Assembly: GCA_047629355.1 (NCBI GenBank)
Contig: JBLHWU010000191.1
Coordinates: 1 to 12,564 of the forward strand
Length of the DNA: 12,564 nt
Source: CAYUNA01 sp047629355
GTDB taxonomy: Bacteria > Bacteroidota > Bacteroidia > Chitinophagales > Saprospiraceae
Reading direction: 5' to 3'
The notes under the pieces were generated by a model. The model made no database searches, was not told where the DNA came from, and saw only the letters and a program-made list of their open reading frames with translations. A program made the translations under genes and the position numbers. Positions 6,824 through 12,564 of the stretch are shown here, one piece after another (the stretch's first letter is position 1; every line of letters starts with the position of its first letter).

Positions 6824-7813
6824 ATGAAGTTATTTGCCCTTTTGGTTGGGATTAATGATTATCCGATGTCTCCGTTATCTCAGTGTGTTTCTGATGTGAA
6901 AGTGATGAAGACTTACCTAAAAAGTTTATCGAATCATTTTGAAAAAATAGAGATTCAAACGCTTACGGATAAAAAAGCGAGTAAAAAAGGTATTGAAAAT
7001 GGGGTCTCCCAATTTTTGGCGCAAGCTACCGATGAAGATATTGCCCTATTTTACTATTCGGGACACGGAGCTCATGAAAATGCGGATGGACGATTTCCGT
7101 ATGAAGCTGATGGAAAACTGGAGTGTTTGGTAGCCCATCATACCAGTAGTGATGATGCTGGCTTTCTTTTAGCAAATAAAGAAATTCAGTATCTGTTTTC
7201 AAAACTGCCTCAAAATCCGCACCTCATTTCTATTTTTGATTGCTGCCATTCTGGAAATATCGTGCGCTCAATCGACGAAACCAAAGAAGAGTTAACCTTA
7301 AAAAGGCTGTCTAATATTTTTCCAGCGAGAAAAGCAAAAGAGTTTCTTTTTGCTAAGGAAATTCCACCGAAAAAATTTAAAACCCAGACCGTCGAGAAAT
7401 TAATTCCTGCTAAAAACTCTATTCATATTTCTGCCTGTACTTCCAGTCAATCTTCTTGGGAAAATAGAAAGGGAGGCGTTTTTACTCGTTATTTATTAAC
7501 CTTATTGAAGGCAACTAACAATCATTTGACTTATCAAGAAATTACGCGATGGGCGAAAGTTAGCTTGCGCAATGTGACCAAAACACAGCAAACGCCTACA
7601 ATTGGTGTGCAAGGTTCTGGTGATTTGAACCCATTTTCAGCATGGTTGAATCTTCCAATCAATAAGGCAAGTGATAATGCTGAAAAATTAGTGATGCACA
7701 CTCAGAAACAGGGTTGGCAATTGCTGCGGGGTTCAGTTATGGGCATGAAGAAAGGCATGGAAGTGACGATACCTACTTGGGAAGAAAAAAGTAGTGAATG
7801 CTACCACTGGTAA
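6824..7813 (+). CDS. Caspase-like (peptidase C14/metacaspase) protein, N-terminal frame
   Basis: This frame of 329 residues encodes an intact caspase-fold domain, a cysteine protease of clan CD. It begins MKLFALLVGINDYP, the usual first strand. The catalytic His is in FYYSGHGAH (His81) and the catalytic Cys in IFDCCHSG (Cys141). SIHISACTSSQSSWE (~199-213) and GVFTRYLLTLL (~218-228) match later core strands and helix. There is no signal peptide, so it should be cytoplasmic. Bacterial caspase homologues take part in stress responses, regulated cell death and phage defence in some systems; none of those contexts is visible here. The last ~9 residues arise after a one-base shift in an A6 run (7785-7790), so the natural protein probably continued into the next frame (see the pseudogene entry). 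The proteolytic domain itself could still be made. Confidence 0.85.
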   Translation: MKLFALLVGINDYPMSPLSQCVSDVKVMKTYLKSLSNHFEKIEIQTLTDKKASKKGIENGVSQFLAQATDEDIALFYYSGHGAHENADGRFPYEADGKLECLVAHHTSSDDAGFLLANKEIQYLFSKLPQNPHLISIFDCCHSGNIVRSIDETKEELTLKRLSNIFPARKAKEFLFAKEIPPKKFKTQTVEKLIPAKNSIHISACTSSQSSWENRKGGVFTRYLLTLLKATNNHLTYQEITRWAKVSLRNVTKTQQTPTIGVQGSGDLNPFSAWLNLPINKASDNAEKLVMHTQKQGWQLLRGSVMGMKKGMEVTIPTWEEKSSECYHW

Positions 7814-8261
7814 AGTTAGTTTCGATTCTTCCAAATTGATTTTTAAAGGAAATGATGAGGATTTATTGAAGGTGTCAAAAAAGTATGCTGCCAGTTTGAA
7901 AACCATTGATTCTAAGTTGAAAATATTTGTCAATGACTTGGATTTTGATGCAGCAACTAAATCGATGATTGAAAAACTTATCACTAAATTCGATAAAGTT
8001 GAATTAACGGACAAAGCAGCGGCAGATTATTGGGTCAACATTTTTAATCAACTTACGTATTTAACATTGCCCAATGATGACTTTCGACCATTGGCCAAGC
8101 AAATTGATTTATTGAAAGAAGTCAAAAAAGATAAGTTGGAAACGGAGGCAGTAATGAAAAAACGGGTGTCAGCTGAGTTGCTTAATCAATTGGAATACCT
8201 TGCCAACTGGCATCATTTGGATACTTTAGAAAATGCTGATAAAGTAAAAACGATTCAATAA
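7791..8261 (+). pseudogene. Middle fragment of the disrupted caspase-like gene
   Basis: This frame continues the caspase-like protein after the A6 run. A GTG at 7794 could be used as a start, but no separate gene is supported: the frame joins the upstream one with a single-base correction. It is rich in Lys, Asp and Leu and mostly helical in appearance (LKVSKKYAASLKTIDSKL, DYWVNIFNQLTYLTL). It ends at a TAA contributed by the inserted element, so the last ~6 residues (VKTIQ region) are element-derived. Confidence 0.7.
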
Positions 8262-8402
8262 CTTGGGCCATTATGCTTGTCCTTTTCTCTTCTAAAAAAC
8301 ACAAAAAATAGTTCCGTAACGAAGGCTATGCAACGATTTTTTGAATTCTTTAGAAGAAAAAATTACGGCGCATTATGGTCCAACTTATTAAATCGTTTTT
8401 AC
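8244..8402 (+). mobile_element. Palindromic MITE-like element, type 2, inside the caspase-like gene (159 bp)
   Basis: The left end is GTAAAAACGATTCAATAACT. The right end, reverse-complemented, is GTAAAAACGATTTAATAAGT, and 29 of the first 33 bases agree. Looser pairing continues for ~70 bases, including CTTCTAAA (8289-8296) with TTTAGAAG (8349-8356). It is flanked by AAA on both sides (8241-8243 and 8403-8405). The element plus one flank is 162 bases, so it enters the gene in frame and adds only one stop (8259-8261) in 53 codons. It is 154/159 identical to 11947-12105. It encodes no transposase. Confidence 0.85.
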
Positions 8403-9086
8403 AAAGACTTTGATACGTCGCCGATTAAAGTAGAAATTCGCCCAGAAGGCAGTTCGAAATGGTTGAATATTACCAATGGTGACCATCACTTACAGAGCGA
8501 GCAAGAACGAATGCAAGGATATTTATATAAAAAGTATGAAATCAGGGTCACGAATGAAACGAATGGAAAATTGTACGTAGCTGCCTTGATGATGAACAAC
8601 GATATGGCAATAAGTTCTGCACCTTTTGATGGACAAGTCATAGAATTAGAACCGAAGACTTCGAAGCTATTTTATGACCACATGGATGATACTTTTGGAG
8701 CGGTGGTGGTTGATAAATACAAGGAATTTTACAACTGGAAAGCAGAGTTTTTTCATTTTAAATTCATCGTCAATAATTTTGAAAATTTTTCAGATATTTT
8801 GCCTGAATTTGTGCAACCTGCTTTGCCCAATCCGATTACCAATGTTCGTAAAGGTGATGAAAAAATGGTATCAAAGGGTGGAATTGTACCGAGAGACAAC
8901 AAGCCGAGAAAGTGGGGAACGCTCAAAACGACGATTTGGCTGAACAATCCACATTATAATGAAATACATGGAAAATTAGCTAAAAATTGGGATGATTATC
9001 AAAAAGATGAACGACTGAGTCCATTTTTTGAGCATCTGTATTTTGATACCCAATCCGTTATACGCTGGTACGCGATGCGAATTTAA
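8277..9086 (+). pseudogene. C-terminal fragment of the disrupted caspase-like gene
   Basis: An open frame of 269 codons after the element's stop, in the same frame as the middle fragment. Its first ~42 codons lie in the mobile element; native sequence resumes at DFDTSPIKVEIRPEG (8406). A TTG at 8277 or an ATG at 8328 inside the element could in principle restart translation. The last ~9 residues (WYAMRI region) follow a missing T and are out of the native frame, which runs on to 9151. Segments such as KYEIRVTNETNGKLYVAALMM suggest a beta-rich domain. Confidence 0.7.
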
Positions 9087-9181
9087 AGGTGATAGCGGGT
9101 TTTAATATAGATTTTACTGATACGTTGTTGAAACGGATGCAAGGGAAGTGATTCTATTGGGAGTTGAGATTGTTCAATAAC

Positions 9182-9631
9182 CTACATCTTCAAACTATCC
9201 ACACCCGCCCCTTTCACCCGAACCTTCTTCGCTGTCAACACCACCAACTTCTTCCCCCGCGGTCCTTCATTGATAATCGGCGCATTCCCCGCTTGTATCT
9301 TCCTCTGAAATTCAATCTTTGGCAAAATCGGTTGCGCCTCCATAGCCGGCAATTCGCTTAAAGATTCTGGCTGCATTTCAACGCTTATTTTCTCTGCCGA
9401 TGCGATTGCTTTTTTCTCCGTCCTACTTTGCGTAAAAAAGTAAACGGCACCCACCAAAATGATTAGTGATGCTGCCATTGACAAGATGCGAACGACAGAC
9501 ATGCGACTGCGACTGCGGTGTTTGTCGAGTTTGTTGTCCAGTTTCCGCCAAGCATTGGCAGACGGTCGCTGTGCCAATCGATGCTCTGATTTTCTAAAAA
9601 TATCTTCTATGTCTTTTCTATTATTGGTCAT
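9182..9631 (-). CDS. Small single-pass membrane protein downstream of ECF sigma factor (putative anti-sigma factor)
   Basis: A 149-residue protein with an ATG at 9631, 70 bases after the stop of an ECF sigma gene. Residues 1-46 are highly charged (RKDIEDIFRKSEHRLAQR, KLDNKLDKHRSRSR) and would face the cytoplasm. One membrane segment is at ~47-67 (VVRILSMAASLIILVGAVYF). The remaining ~80 residues would be periplasmic and have no motif I recognise. It lacks a ZAS zinc motif. Sigma-regulator function is inferred from gene order and topology, as in the first pair. Its 3' end faces the end of the broken caspase-like gene, 30 bases away. Confidence 0.58.
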   Translation of the reverse strand: MTNNRKDIEDIFRKSEHRLAQRPSANAWRKLDNKLDKHRSRSRMSVVRILSMAASLIILVGAVYFFTQSRTEKKAIASAEKISVEMQPESLSELPAMEAQPILPKIEFQRKIQAGNAPIINEGPRGKKLVVLTAKKVRVKGAGVDSLKM

Positions 9632-9701
9632 GATTATTGGATTTATTTTTACTGTTTTTTCTATTACTGTGATTTTAAAATCATTGCTAATTGCTAATTG
9701 T

Positions 9702-10235
9702 TCATTGCTCTACCTCCAAGCCCTTCACCAACTCCTGCATTCGTTTCTTCGCCAAAATCAATTGCGACTTCGATGTATTGATACTGATGCCCAACAATTC
9801 TGCAATCTCCCGATGTTTATACCCTTCTATAATATATAGATTAAAAATTGTTCGATAACCGGGTGGCAATTTTTCTAATAAATTCAAAATATCTTCGGCT
9901 GCGAGTTCATCTTCTACGGTCAATTTTGTCGGTCTGTCTAAATTGGGATTGATTTCGACATTCATCTTCAGTTTCTGATTCTTTCGCAAACTCATCAACG
10001 ATTCATTCACCACAATCCGCCGAATCCAACCTTCAAAACTACCATTGCCACTATACATATTCAGCTTCGTCAACACTTTATAAAAGGCTTCCACCAAGAC
10101 ATCTTCTGCCGTCTCCGCACTTTTGATGTAGCGTCGGCAGACCCCAAACATCGTCGGCGAGTAGCGGTCGTACAACTCTTGTTGCGCTCGTCGGTTTTGT
10201 TTTTTACAAGCTTTTATGAGTTCGCGTTCTGTCAA
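9702..10235 (-). CDS. ECF-family RNA polymerase sigma factor (second pair)
   Basis: A 177-residue sigma factor of the ECF group. Region 2 is at ~16-85: RRAQQELYDRYSPTMFGVCRRY, SAETAEDVLVEAFYKVLTKL and GSFEGWIRRIVVNESLMSLRK. Region 4 is at ~110-170: LAAEDILNLLEKLPPGYRTI, NLYIIEGYKHREIAELLGIS and NTSKSQLILAKKRMQELV. The LPPGYRTIFNLY and GYKHREIAELLGI wording is typical of a large Bacteroidota group. The best start is TTG at 10235 (MTERELIKACKKQ); no in-frame ATG lies between it and the upstream stop at 10260-10262, and a later start would remove part of region 2. It heads an operon with the membrane protein that follows. It differs clearly from the first sigma factor, so the two pairs are not a recent duplication. 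Confidence 0.92.
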   Translation of the reverse strand: MTERELIKACKKQNRRAQQELYDRYSPTMFGVCRRYIKSAETAEDVLVEAFYKVLTKLNMYSGNGSFEGWIRRIVVNESLMSLRKNQKLKMNVEINPNLDRPTKLTVEDELAAEDILNLLEKLPPGYRTIFNLYIIEGYKHREIAELLGISINTSKSQLILAKKRMQELVKGLEVEQ

Positions 10236-10271
10236 AATAAGTAGTTTTTCTTGTGGTCTTTAGCTTTCGAC

Positions 10272-10308
10272 TAACCATACAAAAGTTTTACAAATTTTCG
10301 TATAGTTA
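10272..10308. promoter_or_regulatory. Dyad symmetry between the second sigma gene and lysA
   Basis: TAACCATACAAAA (10272-10284) and TTTCGTATAGTTA (10296-10308) are inverted repeats with two mismatched positions, around an 11-base AT-rich centre. It sits ~37 bases upstream of the sigma TTG start and ~95 bases upstream of the lysA promoter box, so an operator for sigma-gene autoregulation is possible. There is no direct evidence. Confidence 0.35.
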
Positions 10309-10401
10309 CTGGGAAGATGCAGTGGCGCTTCTTTTTGGTGGAAAAATACGAAATTTTCTAAAAAATACTTCTTTTTAAAAACTTGCTTTGTAATAATCTG
10401 G

Positions 10402-10409
10402 TATATTTG
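10402..10409 (+). promoter_or_regulatory. Bacteroidota-type promoter for lysA
   Basis: TATATTTG fits the TAnnTTTG -7 consensus exactly and is followed by CGG. TTG at 10383-10385 could serve as the -33 element, 16 bases upstream, slightly short of the usual spacing. Transcription from here would give a ~140-base leader before the ATG at 10551. That leader holds two stem-loops: AACGATTT (10421-10428) with AAATCGTT (10449-10456), and TAATAGACTT (10502-10511) with AAGTCTAATTA (10529-10539). Confidence 0.55.
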
Positions 10410-10550
10410 CGGACTTTTTTAACGATTTCTGGAACTGTCTTTTACAAAAAATCGTTTGCTTTTTCTGTCCTACCAACAATAGTTACCAACCAATATTTTC
10501 TTAATAGACTTGTTTCTATTTGGGTAATAAGTCTAATTACAAACAACGCA

Positions 10551-11783
10551 ATGGTTTTAGAAAACAATCGCTACATGCTAACGGGCGGCATCGACCCCTT
10601 ACAACTCGTTGAAAAATACGACAATCCTTTATATGTTTACGATACTGCGATTATTAAACGGCAATTTGAACGGCTAAATTCGGCTTTTGATGTTCCAGAA
10701 TTGCATTTTAATTATGCCTGTAAAGCACTGACGAACATCAATATTTTAAAATATATGAAAACCTTGGGTGTTGGTTTAGACACCGTTTCTATTCAAGAAT
10801 TGGAGTTGGGTTTGAAAGCAGGTTTTGAACCGCAAAATATCGTTTATACGCCCAATTGTGTTTCTTTTGAAGAAATTGAAATGGCGGTGAAGTATGGTGT
10901 GAAAATCAATATTGACAACATTTCTATCCTCGAACAATTTGGGCATTTGTATTCGCACATTCCGATTTGTATTCGCATCAATCCGCACATTATGGCAGGT
11001 GGGAATTCGAAAATTTCGGTTGGGCATATTGATTCCAAATTTGGGATTTCCGTTCATCAAATACTACACGTTCAGAAAGTATTGGCGGCAACAGATTTGA
11101 AAGTAGAAGGGATTCACATGCACACAGGGTCTGATATTTTGGATGCAGAAGTATTTTTACGAGCTGCTGAAATTCTCTTAAATGTGGCGCGTCAATTTCC
11201 AGATTTGACTTACGTTGATTTTGGTAGTGGTTTTAAAGTGCCGTATAAAGAAGGTGGAATTGAAACGGATGTCGAAGATTTTGGCGAGAAAATCTCTATT
11301 CGTTTCAATGAATTTTGTGAGGAATATGGACGCACGCTGACCTTAATGTTTGAACCAGGAAAGTATTTGGTGAGTGAATGTGGCTATTTTTTAGTCAATG
11401 TGAATGTGGTCAAAACGACGCCTTCAACCCTTTTTGCTGGCGTTGATTCTGGTTTAAACCATCTAATTAGACCGATGTTTTACGATGCACACCATGAGAT
11501 TGTTAACCTTTCTCGACCGTCAGGGAAACCTCGTATTTACACGGTAGTGGGCTACATTTGTGAAACGGATACCTTTGGTATTAATCGAAAAATCGCGGAC
11601 ATTCAAGAAGGAGATGTCTTGTGTTTTAAAAATTCGGGCGCGTATTGTATGTCGATGGCGAGTAATTACAATTCGCGGTTTCGACCTGCGGAGGTGATGG
11701 TGCATGAAGGGAAAGATTACTTGATTCGAGAACGAGAGACGATGGCGGATATTTTGAGAAATCAGGTGGAAGTTGCGTTTTAA
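10551..11783 (+). CDS. lysA: Diaminopimelate decarboxylase
   Basis: A 410-residue PLP enzyme (fold type III) that converts meso-diaminopimelate to lysine and CO2, the last step of lysine synthesis, in the cytoplasm. The PLP lysine is in NYACKALTN (Lys58). Other family landmarks are RINPHIMAGGNSKISVGH, GIHMHTGSD (~188-195), the glycine loop DFGSGFKVPY (~223-232) for the PLP phosphate, EPGKYLV (~268), and the active-site Cys in YICETDTFG (Cys337). Near the end GAYCMSMASNYNSRFRPAEV is the conserved motif with the second-subunit Tyr. The start at 10551 gives the family-typical MVLENNRYMLTGGIDPLQL. A longer frame from a TTG at 10383 adds a segment lying in the transcribed leader and is rejected. 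It stands alone, with its own promoter. Confidence 0.95.
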   Translation: MVLENNRYMLTGGIDPLQLVEKYDNPLYVYDTAIIKRQFERLNSAFDVPELHFNYACKALTNINILKYMKTLGVGLDTVSIQELELGLKAGFEPQNIVYTPNCVSFEEIEMAVKYGVKINIDNISILEQFGHLYSHIPICIRINPHIMAGGNSKISVGHIDSKFGISVHQILHVQKVLAATDLKVEGIHMHTGSDILDAEVFLRAAEILLNVARQFPDLTYVDFGSGFKVPYKEGGIETDVEDFGEKISIRFNEFCEEYGRTLTLMFEPGKYLVSECGYFLVNVNVVKTTPSTLFAGVDSGLNHLIRPMFYDAHHEIVNLSRPSGKPRIYTVVGYICETDTFGINRKIADIQEGDVLCFKNSGAYCMSMASNYNSRFRPAEVMVHEGKDYLIRERETMADILRNQVEVAF

Positions 11784-11824
11784 AAAATACACCTTCCCAG
11801 GCTGTAGGTGCTGTGAGGTGTTGA

Positions 11825-11861
11825 GGGAGAAAAGTGATTTGCAAAAACCGCTTTTCTCCTT
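11825..11861 (+). repeat. Hairpin-1 fragment of the three-hairpin repeat (copy E)
   Basis: GGGAGAAAAGTG and CGCTTTTCTCC pair around ATTTGCAAAAAC, matching hairpin 1 of copies A and C including the GCAAAAACC core. Hairpins 2 and 3 are missing: the composite mobile element begins at 11874, a few bases after the fragment, and may have cut it off. Lying ~40 bases after the lysA stop, it may also act as a transcription end. Confidence 0.6.
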
Positions 11862-11873
11862 TAAACTCCCTTA

Positions 11874-12192
11874 GTAACGATAAAAAAATAACTCCGCCAT
11901 TCAGACAGGGCAAATTTCCCTCATTTTTCACTTGAAATCAGTCAAAGTAAAAACGATTCAATAACTTGGGCCATTATGCTTGTCCTTTTCCCTTTAAAAA
12001 AACACAAAAAATAGTTCCGTAACGAAGGCTATGCAACGATTTTTTGAATTCTTTAAAAGAAAAAATTACGGCGCATTATGGTCCAACTTATTAAATCATT
12101 TTTACAAAGTATCAACAATTATCCTTCTTTCAAGTAAAAACTGAGAAAAATTATCCACTGTCTAAATGCCGGACTTATTATTTTATCGTTAC
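11874..12192 (+). mobile_element. Type 1 palindromic MITE-like element interrupted by a type 2 element
   Basis: The left end GTAACGATAAAAAAATAACT and the right end, reverse-complemented GTAACGATAAAATAATAAGT, agree at 31 of 35 terminal bases. Weaker similarity runs on through TTTTTCACTTGAAA (left) and TTTTTACTTGAAAG (right). TTA flanks both sides (11871-11873 and 12193-12195), as at the element at 4233. Without the 162-base inner insertion the element is 157 bases. It has the same left/right AATAACT versus AATAAGT difference. It ends two bases from the stop codon of the RluA-type gene, which is left intact. Confidence 0.82.
11947..12105 (+). mobile_element. Type 2 palindromic MITE-like element nested in a type 1 element (159 bp)
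   Basis: It is collinear and 154/159 identical to the element in the caspase-like gene, with no gaps. It is flanked by AAA (11944-11946 and 12106-12108), again a 3-base direct repeat. The sequence on each side belongs to the outer type 1 element, so it landed near that element's centre. Two of the five differences (T11995 and A12056) replace a C-G pair of the other copy by T-A, which keeps the palindrome paired. Confidence 0.85.
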
Positions 12193-12197
12193 TTAGT

Positions 12198-12564
12198 TTA
12201 AAATCCAGCCTCCACCTCAATAACCACTTGTTCCTTCCGTTCTGGATGCTCAAATTCCAACCGTTGCGCATGTAAATGTAGCCGATTTGCTTTTGTTCCA
12301 TACAAGTCATCTCCCACAATTGGACAGCCCAAACCACGGGTGTGTGCAGCATGTACCCGTAGCTGATGTGTCCGTCCTGTGATTGGATAAAAATAAACTC
12401 TGGTACGATTTTCCATCCGTTCAATGACCTTCCAATCCGTCACCGCACGTTTGCCATGTTCATAACAAATAATTTGATTTGGCCGATTGTCTAAATCCAC
12501 CCGCAAAGGCAAATCAATCCTTCCTGAATCACCTTCAACCACACCTTCTAATATTGCAACATAT
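12198..12564 (-). CDS. RluA-family pseudouridine synthase, C-terminal part
   Basis: The C-terminal ~121 residues of an RNA pseudouridine synthase of the RluA/RsuA-like superfamily, which turns specific uridines of rRNA or tRNA into pseudouridine. The frame is open to the right edge (YVAILEGVVEG), so the start and the catalytic HRLD motif lie outside the window. Within it are GRIDLPLRVDLDNRPNQ, GKRAVTDWKVIE, the conserved ITGRTHQLRVHAAH (~67-80 of this part), and CPIVGDDLYGTKANRLHLHA near the C-terminus, all typical of the family. The specific target cannot be told from this part. A mobile element ends two bases after its stop codon without altering it. Confidence 0.9.
   Translation of the reverse strand, partial: YVAILEGVVEGDSGRIDLPLRVDLDNRPNQIICYEHGKRAVTDWKVIERMENRTRVYFYPITGRTHQLRVHAAHTRGLGCPIVGDDLYGTKANRLHLHAQRLEFEHPERKEQVVIEVEAGF

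Larger units (their letters stand above)
6824..9151 (+). pseudogene. Full-length caspase-like gene disrupted by two indels and a MITE
   Basis: Three disruptions separate four pieces of one coding sequence. First, after GAA GAA AAA an extra A in the run 7785-7790 moves the frame; dropping it reads EEKVVNATTGKVSF onward. Second, a 159-base palindromic element at 8244-8402 brings in a TAA at 8259-8261; removing it with one AAA joins NADK to DFDTSPIK in frame. Third, near 9057-9061 GTTATACG reads in frame only if a T is added (GTT TAT ACG), after which TLVRDANLKVIAGFNI runs to a TGA at 9149-9151. With all three repaired the length is 2166 bases, an exact multiple of three, giving 721 residues. 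The C-terminal ~400 residues have no domain I can name. The two one-base indels lie in homopolymers and could be sequencing errors; the element cannot. Confidence 0.8.

Noticed and set aside
6824..7813. Caspase-based anti-phage defence island
   Set aside because: No partner genes (gasdermin, nucleotide cyclase, CRISPR or sensor proteins) lie next to it; neighbours are a repeat-filled gap and a sigma-factor operon.
8277..9086. A separate hypothetical gene downstream of the caspase-like gene
   Set aside because: Its first ~42 codons are inside a mobile element and the rest joins the upstream frame in frame once the element is removed.
10383..10550. A 56-codon N-terminal extension of lysA from a TTG
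   Set aside because: It overlaps the promoter and leader region, reads as low-complexity sequence, and gives a protein longer than the family; the ATG at 10551 gives a standard N-terminus.
11784..11824. CACCT / AGGTG hairpin after lysA as a terminator
   Set aside because: The stem is 5 bases with a long loop and no T-run; hairpin fragment E just downstream is a better candidate.
12119..12424. Minus-strand frame of 101 codons overlapping the RluA-type gene
   Set aside because: It overlaps conserved TGRTHQ-containing sequence in another frame and runs into the mobile element.

Overview
The window looks like a chromosomal segment of an AT-rich member of the Bacteroidota, probably Saprospiria-like. 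This is inferred from the style of the LysA and POT proteins, the ECF sigma/anti-sigma pairs, a caspase-fold protein, Bacteroidota-type -7 boxes (TAnnTTTG, e.g. before lysA) and the lack of clear Shine-Dalgarno sequences. No tool was run, so the taxonomy is inference.

Layout, left to right: the C-terminal half of a POT-family peptide transporter (+) with a strong terminator; a structured intergenic repeat; a GNAT acetyltransferase (+); a lipoprotein alpha/beta hydrolase (-); an ECF sigma factor with a membrane-anchored putative anti-sigma protein (-), separated by a large inverted repeat; an intergenic region with one hairpin repeat and a ~160-bp palindromic mobile element; a secreted protein with a SUMF1/formylglycine-generating-enzyme-like C-terminus (-); another three-hairpin repeat; a caspase-like (peptidase C14) gene (+) that is broken; a second ECF sigma/anti-sigma pair (-); diaminopimelate decarboxylase lysA (+); a nested pair of mobile elements; and the C-terminal end of an RluA-type pseudouridine synthase (-) that runs off the window.

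The genes are mostly ordinary housekeeping or accessory functions. The two sigma/anti-sigma pairs are self-contained regulatory modules with the same design: sigma gene first, a short gap, then a protein with a short cytoplasmic N-terminus and one membrane segment.

The most interesting content is non-coding. (1) A family of ~157-162 bp, nearly full-length palindromic MITE-like elements has three-base direct flanks (TTA or AAA), ends beginning GTAA, and a conserved left/right difference (AATAACT versus AATAAGT). I find four: at 4233-4394; inside the caspase-like gene (8244-8402); and downstream of lysA, where a near-identical copy of the second element (11947-12105) sits inside a copy of the first type (11874-12192). 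Removing the element from the caspase-like gene together with one AAA restores the reading frame exactly. Correcting two single-base homopolymer indels as well gives one continuous 721-residue frame. (2) A separate family of intergenic repeats is built from up to three consecutive hairpins whose stems show compensatory changes between copies. Three long copies, one reversed fragment and one single-hairpin fragment are present.
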